From contig NZ_UGOZ01000001.1 in the NCBI RefSeq assembly GCF_900452865.1, forward strand, positions 806,001 to 870,000: a stretch of 64,000 bases of DNA, written 5' to 3'. Numbering within the stretch: the stretch's first letter is position 1; each line of letters opens with the position of its first letter. Below, piece after piece: positions 60,063-64,000 of this stretch. Both the position numbers and the translations under genes were made by a program. The DNA comes from Legionella taurinensis (lineage in GTDB: Bacteria > Pseudomonadota > Gammaproteobacteria > Legionellales > Legionellaceae). A model generated the notes under the pieces. It had not been told where the DNA came from. It did no database searches and worked only from the letters and a program-made list of their open reading frames with translations.

Positions 60063-61694
60063 TTACTTTTTGTTTAATTTTTCAGTGATTTCTTCCACAC
60101 TGGCCGGTGATCCAAAATACCCGCCCTGACCGTAGCGGCAGCCGACGCTGATTAATTTCTCAACCGTCGCTTCATCGGGAATGCCACAGGCCATGACACT
60201 CAATTCAAGGGCCGCGGCCATCTGAATGATGGTATGAACGATGCGCGTTTTCTTTTCATCCTGGGCCATTTTTATCACAAAGGAGCGATCAATTTTGACT
60301 TCGCGTACGGGGAAATTGGTCAGGTAAACAAAGGAGGTGTAGCCAGTGGAAAAATCCTTAATGGCAATTTGAATGCCCATCTGCGTCAGCGGCATCAGGG
60401 TGTGCAATGCACGGGCCTGATCACTCAGGCACGCCTTTTCGGTCAAGGCCAATTTCAGGTATTTTCCGTCAAGCTGGTGGGCAGTCAGCAAATCCTTAAT
60501 CGTAGTCACCAGTTCCGGATCGCCAATGTCCATGATCGACAAATCGACTTCGCCGTAGATCATATGGCCTTCTTTGTGCCAGAGGGATAATTGTTTGATC
60601 AATGTTTTTAACGAGAAAAAGGTGACTTTTTTAGCATAGCGGGTATCGTTCATTAATTGGAAGAGCTTTTCTTCATTTAAAATTTCCCAATCGGCCAAAT
60701 CCAGTTTGACTGAGCCTTCGACGCCCACTATTTTTCCCGTGGCCAGTTCATAGTGAGGCTGGAGTTGGATGACAGCCTGTTCAGCATCCATGATTTGTTC
60801 AAATTCATCCAGCATTTCGCGATTGATGGTGGTTCTTTCCTGAATGTCTTTGTGATAAATCGCATAAGGCTTGCCTTCTTTTTTAGCAAAATAAATGCTG
60901 TCGGTGGCATGCATCATCAGCGTTTCGGCCTTGGTGCCGTGGGTAGGGTAAAGGGCGGCGCCGATGGTGGTCATGATGTTCATGTTAATGCCTTCAATCA
61001 TGAAATTGACGGAGGTGTATTGCTGAATCCGATGCAGCAGCTCATCGATGTCTTGATGGGGGCTTAAACGCGGCAGGAGAATGGCAAATTCATCATTCCT
61101 TAACCGGGCGATCACATTCATGCCCATGTAGGCTTCGAGCATGAAGGGTTCAATCAGCAGGCTTTTTAATTTTTCGGCAAACTGCTTAAGAAAACTGTTG
61201 GAATGAAACGTACCAAAACTGTAGCTAATCTCTTTGAAGTCACTGATGCTTAAGACAAAAACGGCTACTCTGCTTTCCTGGTTTTCCTGTTCAATTTGAG
61301 TGATGGCCTGTTTTATCCTTTCCACAAACAGCTTGTAGTTTGGCAGGTTAGTCAGGCTGTCATGGGTGCTTTCGTACTTGAGCTTGATTTCAAGATCGTC
61401 TTTTTTGCTGGTTAATTCGCGGGTTTTATCACGAAGGATGGTTTCAGCCTTGTGCACAAGGCCATAGCAGAATGATTGCCCCCAGTAAGCAAACATAAAG
61501 GGGGTGAGATCAAGGGCCCAAATGGCTGGATTGGTGGTCTGGGCTAAGACAATGCTCTCGAGGGTGATGCTGCCTGTGATTTGGTACGCAACAATCAGTG
61601 TCGCGGTTAAAATACTTCCTATCGAAATCAGCAAGCCAAGCAGCGAATACCGGTTCACATGGCTTTTCAAAACATCCGAGTTAAGAATGGACAT
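60063..61694 (-). CDS. degenerate GGDEF-EAL protein
   Basis: 543 aa. Two N-terminal hydrophobic helices (~15-80), then a GGDEF-like domain in which the motif is LRNDEF (199-203) rather than GGDEF, and an EAL-like domain with EGS (326-328) in place of EAL and KDFSTGYTS in place of DDFGTGYSS. Catalytic residues of both domains are missing, so it is probably a c-di-GMP or protein-binding regulator rather than an enzyme. Only 47 bases separate it from the malic enzyme gene downstream on the same strand. Confidence 0.9.
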   Translation of the reverse strand: MSILNSDVLKSHVNRYSLLGLLISIGSILTATLIVAYQITGSITLESIVLAQTTNPAIWALDLTPFMFAYWGQSFCYGLVHKAETILRDKTRELTSKKDDLEIKLKYESTHDSLTNLPNYKLFVERIKQAITQIEQENQESRVAVFVLSISDFKEISYSFGTFHSNSFLKQFAEKLKSLLIEPFMLEAYMGMNVIARLRNDEFAILLPRLSPHQDIDELLHRIQQYTSVNFMIEGINMNIMTTIGAALYPTHGTKAETLMMHATDSIYFAKKEGKPYAIYHKDIQERTTINREMLDEFEQIMDAEQAVIQLQPHYELATGKIVGVEGSVKLDLADWEILNEEKLFQLMNDTRYAKKVTFFSLKTLIKQLSLWHKEGHMIYGEVDLSIMDIGDPELVTTIKDLLTAHQLDGKYLKLALTEKACLSDQARALHTLMPLTQMGIQIAIKDFSTGYTSFVYLTNFPVREVKIDRSFVIKMAQDEKKTRIVHTIIQMAAALELSVMACGIPDEATVEKLISVGCRYGQGGYFGSPASVEEITEKLNKK

Positions 61695-61799
61695 GGTGGA
61701 GTCACTTTTCTTTTTCTTGATAACCTTATTTCGACAGGATTTAAAAAACCTTTAAAGTCGGATTTGCCTAAGTCTGATGCCTGGGCAAATCCATGGAAT

Positions 61800-63233
61800 T
61801 TACAGGTTCATAGAAGGGGTGGTCTCAGAGCGATGCGCTGCGGCATTGAGCATGATGAGGTGATGTTCCAGGGTTTTTGTCCATTTTTTAAGGCTTTGAC
61901 AGGTTTCAATTTTTTTCACCTTGAAAAAGTCAGGTTCAAGTCCCTGGTCCTGCAATTGCTTTTTTAACGCGTTATCAATGCCGGCCAGTAAACAGCGTTT
62001 GACGCTGCTTGCGCAATTATTGACAATGAACGAGTACGTTTGGTCTTTTTCCTCTGCCATAGCCTGCATGATTTTCTTTTCATCAAGGCCAATGGTGACT
62101 GAATCTGCTGCAGGTAAATAAAGGGTCATGTCCGGGTGGCGGCCGGTGGTAACCTGCGATTCGGCGGCTAGGAATGCATTTTCGCGCAGGCTGAGGTCAA
62201 TGTATTGGGCGCGCAGGATTTTCATCTCTTCCTCATCGCGGCCGTTGAGGCGCAGGGTAGCGCCGTCAAGCTGGCCTCTCCACTCCTGCTCTTCCTGCTG
62301 ACGTTGCACCAATTGCTCATCAAGACTTTGGTTATCGCGGTGGTAATGCTTCTCCAGCTTTTTCTGAGTGCGCAGCAGCCCTTCTTCTTCATGGACAAGC
62401 CGTTGCTGTTGCTTGGTCAGTTTATTGATTTCCTTGGTTAATGCCAGAAATTGCGCATTGGATTGGTCATCCCGCTGTTCAAGTCTGGACAGATAACGAT
62501 GGACGGTTTTTTTCCTGGTTAATTGCGTCTGAGTCTTTTGTTGCGCTTTTCGGTTTTTTTGCAACTCATACTGCAGTTGCTGCATCTTCTGTGTATGACT
62601 AAGATCCAGGGCCTGCTTTTGCTGAAGCAGCTTTTTTTGTTGCTCACGGTTTTCTTCCAGTTTGAACTGGCTGAGTGGGAGCATGGCATGCAGGTCGGCG
62701 AATTCGATCAGCTCCCGCTTTAATTTCTGTAGTTGCAGGCTGATCGCGTTGTCCTTTCGGTAGTGTAATGTAGGATGTTTGATAGTGACGGGTTGAGGCG
62801 CGGTCTCTTCAAGCAGCATATCCTCAGCATGGGTTTTAAATTCCGGTTTAACCCCTTTAACCCGGGGTTTGCTGTCGGTGAGTTTGAAAAACAGGTGTGC
62901 GGCTTCTTTTAATAATTTGGGGCGATCTTCAGGCCAGAAGCTTAAGGTAAAGCTATTGCAGCGCACCCATTGGGGTTTATGGGACGCGTGGCTCTCTTTT
63001 TTTTCATCCACCGGCACGGCAATGGTTTTTAAGGTGGCTTTGCCTTTAAGGGGCTCCAGAGCCGTTTGAGAATAAGCAAAATGCATTGAGTTCTCAGTGA
63101 TTTCAAGCTGAATGTTGACATGCCCGATGTGTTCATTGTTATCCTGGGAAGCCAGTAAAGGCCCAAAATACCTGTGGGTGATACGCTTGTTGAATAATTG
63201 GGTGGTCGAAAGCCAGATGTTGACGGTAATCAT
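61800..63233 (-). CDS. 477-aa coiled-coil protein with permuted papain-like signature, effector candidate
   Basis: N-terminal IGHVNIQLEI (H38) is a His-bearing strand; CNSFTLSFWPEDRP follows at ~92-104; then comes a long Gln/Lys-rich coiled coil (~160-340). Late in the chain YSFIVNNCASSVKRCLLAGI puts C407 at a helix start after Asn-Asn. G-H-V first, SFWP, and N-C-A-S-S last fits circularly permuted NlpC/P60-like cysteine enzymes, here split by the coiled coil. C-terminus Thr/Ser-rich. A PmrA-like half-degenerate box lies 44 bases upstream of ATG 63233. Function unknown. Confidence 0.6.
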   Translation of the reverse strand: MITVNIWLSTTQLFNKRITHRYFGPLLASQDNNEHIGHVNIQLEITENSMHFAYSQTALEPLKGKATLKTIAVPVDEKKESHASHKPQWVRCNSFTLSFWPEDRPKLLKEAAHLFFKLTDSKPRVKGVKPEFKTHAEDMLLEETAPQPVTIKHPTLHYRKDNAISLQLQKLKRELIEFADLHAMLPLSQFKLEENREQQKKLLQQKQALDLSHTQKMQQLQYELQKNRKAQQKTQTQLTRKKTVHRYLSRLEQRDDQSNAQFLALTKEINKLTKQQQRLVHEEEGLLRTQKKLEKHYHRDNQSLDEQLVQRQQEEQEWRGQLDGATLRLNGRDEEEMKILRAQYIDLSLRENAFLAAESQVTTGRHPDMTLYLPAADSVTIGLDEKKIMQAMAEEKDQTYSFIVNNCASSVKRCLLAGIDNALKKQLQDQGLEPDFFKVKKIETCQSLKKWTKTLEHHLIMLNAAAHRSETTPSMNL

Positions 63234-63261
63234 AAATACAACTCGTTACACAAACTACTTT

Positions 63262-63293
63262 ATCGTAGCAGTTTTAGATTATGAAATATTAAT
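63262..63293 (-). promoter_or_regulatory. degenerate PmrA-like box and -10 of the 477-aa gene
   Basis: Minus strand ATTAATATTTCATAATC (63277-63293) shares its first 12 bases after the initial one with the box at 12592; the second half is TAAT instead of TTAA. TACGAT (63262-63267) follows after 9 bases. Confidence 0.4.
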
Positions 63294-63301
63294 TCTGCTT
63301 G

Positions 63302-63880
63302 TCAGGCCGGTTCTTTCATCCACCGCGGGCTCGCAGAGGATTGATAATGCATGAACCTGTCCAGTAAATCCAGAGGCGACTGACCAACAAGAATCCCTTG
63401 ACGGCAGCGGCTGTTAAAAAACCCTTCAGTGACCGCGTGATCCATGAACTGAATAAGCAAATCATAATAACCGGCGGTATTCAATAAGCCACAGGGTTTT
63501 TGATGGTGGCCGAGCTGTGCTGAAACGACCATTTCAAAAAACTCATCCAGTGAACCGGCGCCGCCGGGCAGCATCAGAAAACCCTCGGCCAGACTGGCGA
63601 TTACTTGTTTCCTTTCGGCCATGGAATGGACGATGTGAAGTTCGGTTAAGCGCTCATGGGCAATGTCGACTTCCACCAGGGATTGAGGAATGACTCCGAT
63701 GACTTTTCCTCCCTGGCTCAGAAGGCGGTTGGCCAGAATACCCATCAGGCCAACGGTTGCACCCCCATAAATTAAGGTGATGTTTTTATCCGACAGAGCA
63801 TCCGCCAGCGCCTTCGCCTGTTCGGCATACACTGCGGAGTGACCCGGGCTTGCGCCGCAAAAAACAGCCAGCGTCTTCAT
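63302..63880 (-). CDS. LOG-family protein (TIGR00730), nucleotide phosphoribohydrolase
   Basis: 192 aa. Rossmann-like LOG fold: KTLAVFCGASPGHS at the start, LIYGGATVGLMG, and the family motif as MLPGGAGSLDEFFEMV (usual form PGGxGTxxE, here with Ser for Thr). Known members release ribose 5-phosphate from nucleoside monophosphates. ATG 63880 gives the family's N-terminus. The last ~75 bases of the window after the upstream frame hold no gene I can see. Confidence 0.9.
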   Translation of the reverse strand: MKTLAVFCGASPGHSAVYAEQAKALADALSDKNITLIYGGATVGLMGILANRLLSQGGKVIGVIPQSLVEVDIAHERLTELHIVHSMAERKQVIASLAEGFLMLPGGAGSLDEFFEMVVSAQLGHHQKPCGLLNTAGYYDLLIQFMDHAVTEGFFNSRCRQGILVGQSPLDLLDRFMHYQSSASPRWMKEPA

Positions 63881-64000
63881 TGTGCAAAAGTTCCTGTTAA
63901 CAGGGGTGGAGCTGGAAGGATACACTGTTTGTCAGAAAGTCAACAGCAGGGCCAGGCAAAGCAAAATAAAACATTTGATTTTATGGGAAAAAATCATTAT

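Noticed and set aside
1..64000. tRNA, rRNA, IS element or integrase
   Set aside because: No cloverleaf, rRNA core sequence, transposase or recombinase motif was seen on either strand by eye.

Overview
The window is a bacterial chromosome segment that reads as Legionellaceae (Gammaproteobacteria). The evidence is the combination of two proteins with a SidE-type phosphodiesterase (PDE) domain, U-box proteins with membrane segments, an LbtU-like porin behind a perfect Fur box, a ProA/Msp-type M4 metalloprotease, a cN-II-type 5'-nucleotidase, and several large 'orphan' proteins with coiled coils, C-terminal acidic tails and PmrA-like promoter boxes, as expected for Dot/Icm type IV effectors. By eye the base composition is richer in GC than L. 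pneumophila, so a non-pneumophila species is likely. The T4SS itself is not in the window, so every 'effector' label is an inference.

Layout. 0-8.6 kb: 3' part of acetate kinase with a frameshifted fabI-type reductase, a 56-aa ORF, the divergent NHEJ pair ku/ligD, a MAPEG protein, an L,D-transpeptidase and an unknown methyltransferase. 8.6-14.9 kb: an accessory island with two paralogous SidE-PDE proteins on the minus strand, an unknown 244-aa protein, and a tandem pair of U-box proteins with hydrophobic C-terminal segments behind a near-consensus sigma-70 promoter. This looks like a ubiquitin-manipulation island. 14.9-25 kb: outer-membrane protein, SnoaL-like protein, LysR regulator with a Rieske oxygenase and amino-acid permease, OM transporter-like protein, MFS exporter with thioesterase, acylphosphatase, and a secreted protein with one CxxCH motif. 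25-32 kb: unknown protein, Fur box and LbtU-like porin, M4 protease, UPF0114 protein, YcxB-like protein, and an MlaE-MlaD-PqiC lipid-transport operon lacking its ATPase. 32-38 kb: unknown membrane proteins, a possible permuted papain-like protein and an Ntn hydrolase. 37.7-42.8 kb: DUF2235 hydrolase, S28 peptidase, NAD-formate dehydrogenase, 3-methyladenine glycosylase and a second MAPEG protein. 42.8-52 kb: a His-rich coiled-coil membrane protein, an 892-aa orphan, an alpha/beta hydrolase whose signal peptide is out of frame, a GIY-YIG protein, the cN-II-like nucleotidase, and a CE-clan (ULP/YopJ-type) protease candidate. 52-64 kb: moxR-DUF58-TgpA operon, one intact and one degenerate GGDEF-EAL protein, NAD-malic enzyme, a second permuted papain-like candidate with coiled coil, and a LOG-family protein.

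Regulation. Four unrelated orphan genes (826 aa, 892 aa, 556 aa, 477 aa) each carry, about 45-65 bases before their start codon, two TTAA-type half sites 11 bases apart, one of them degenerate. In three of the four a -10 hexamer follows after 9-10 bases. This matches the PmrA box known to drive Legionella effector genes and ties together genes with different predicted chemistry. No rRNA, tRNA, CRISPR array, IS element or integrase was seen.
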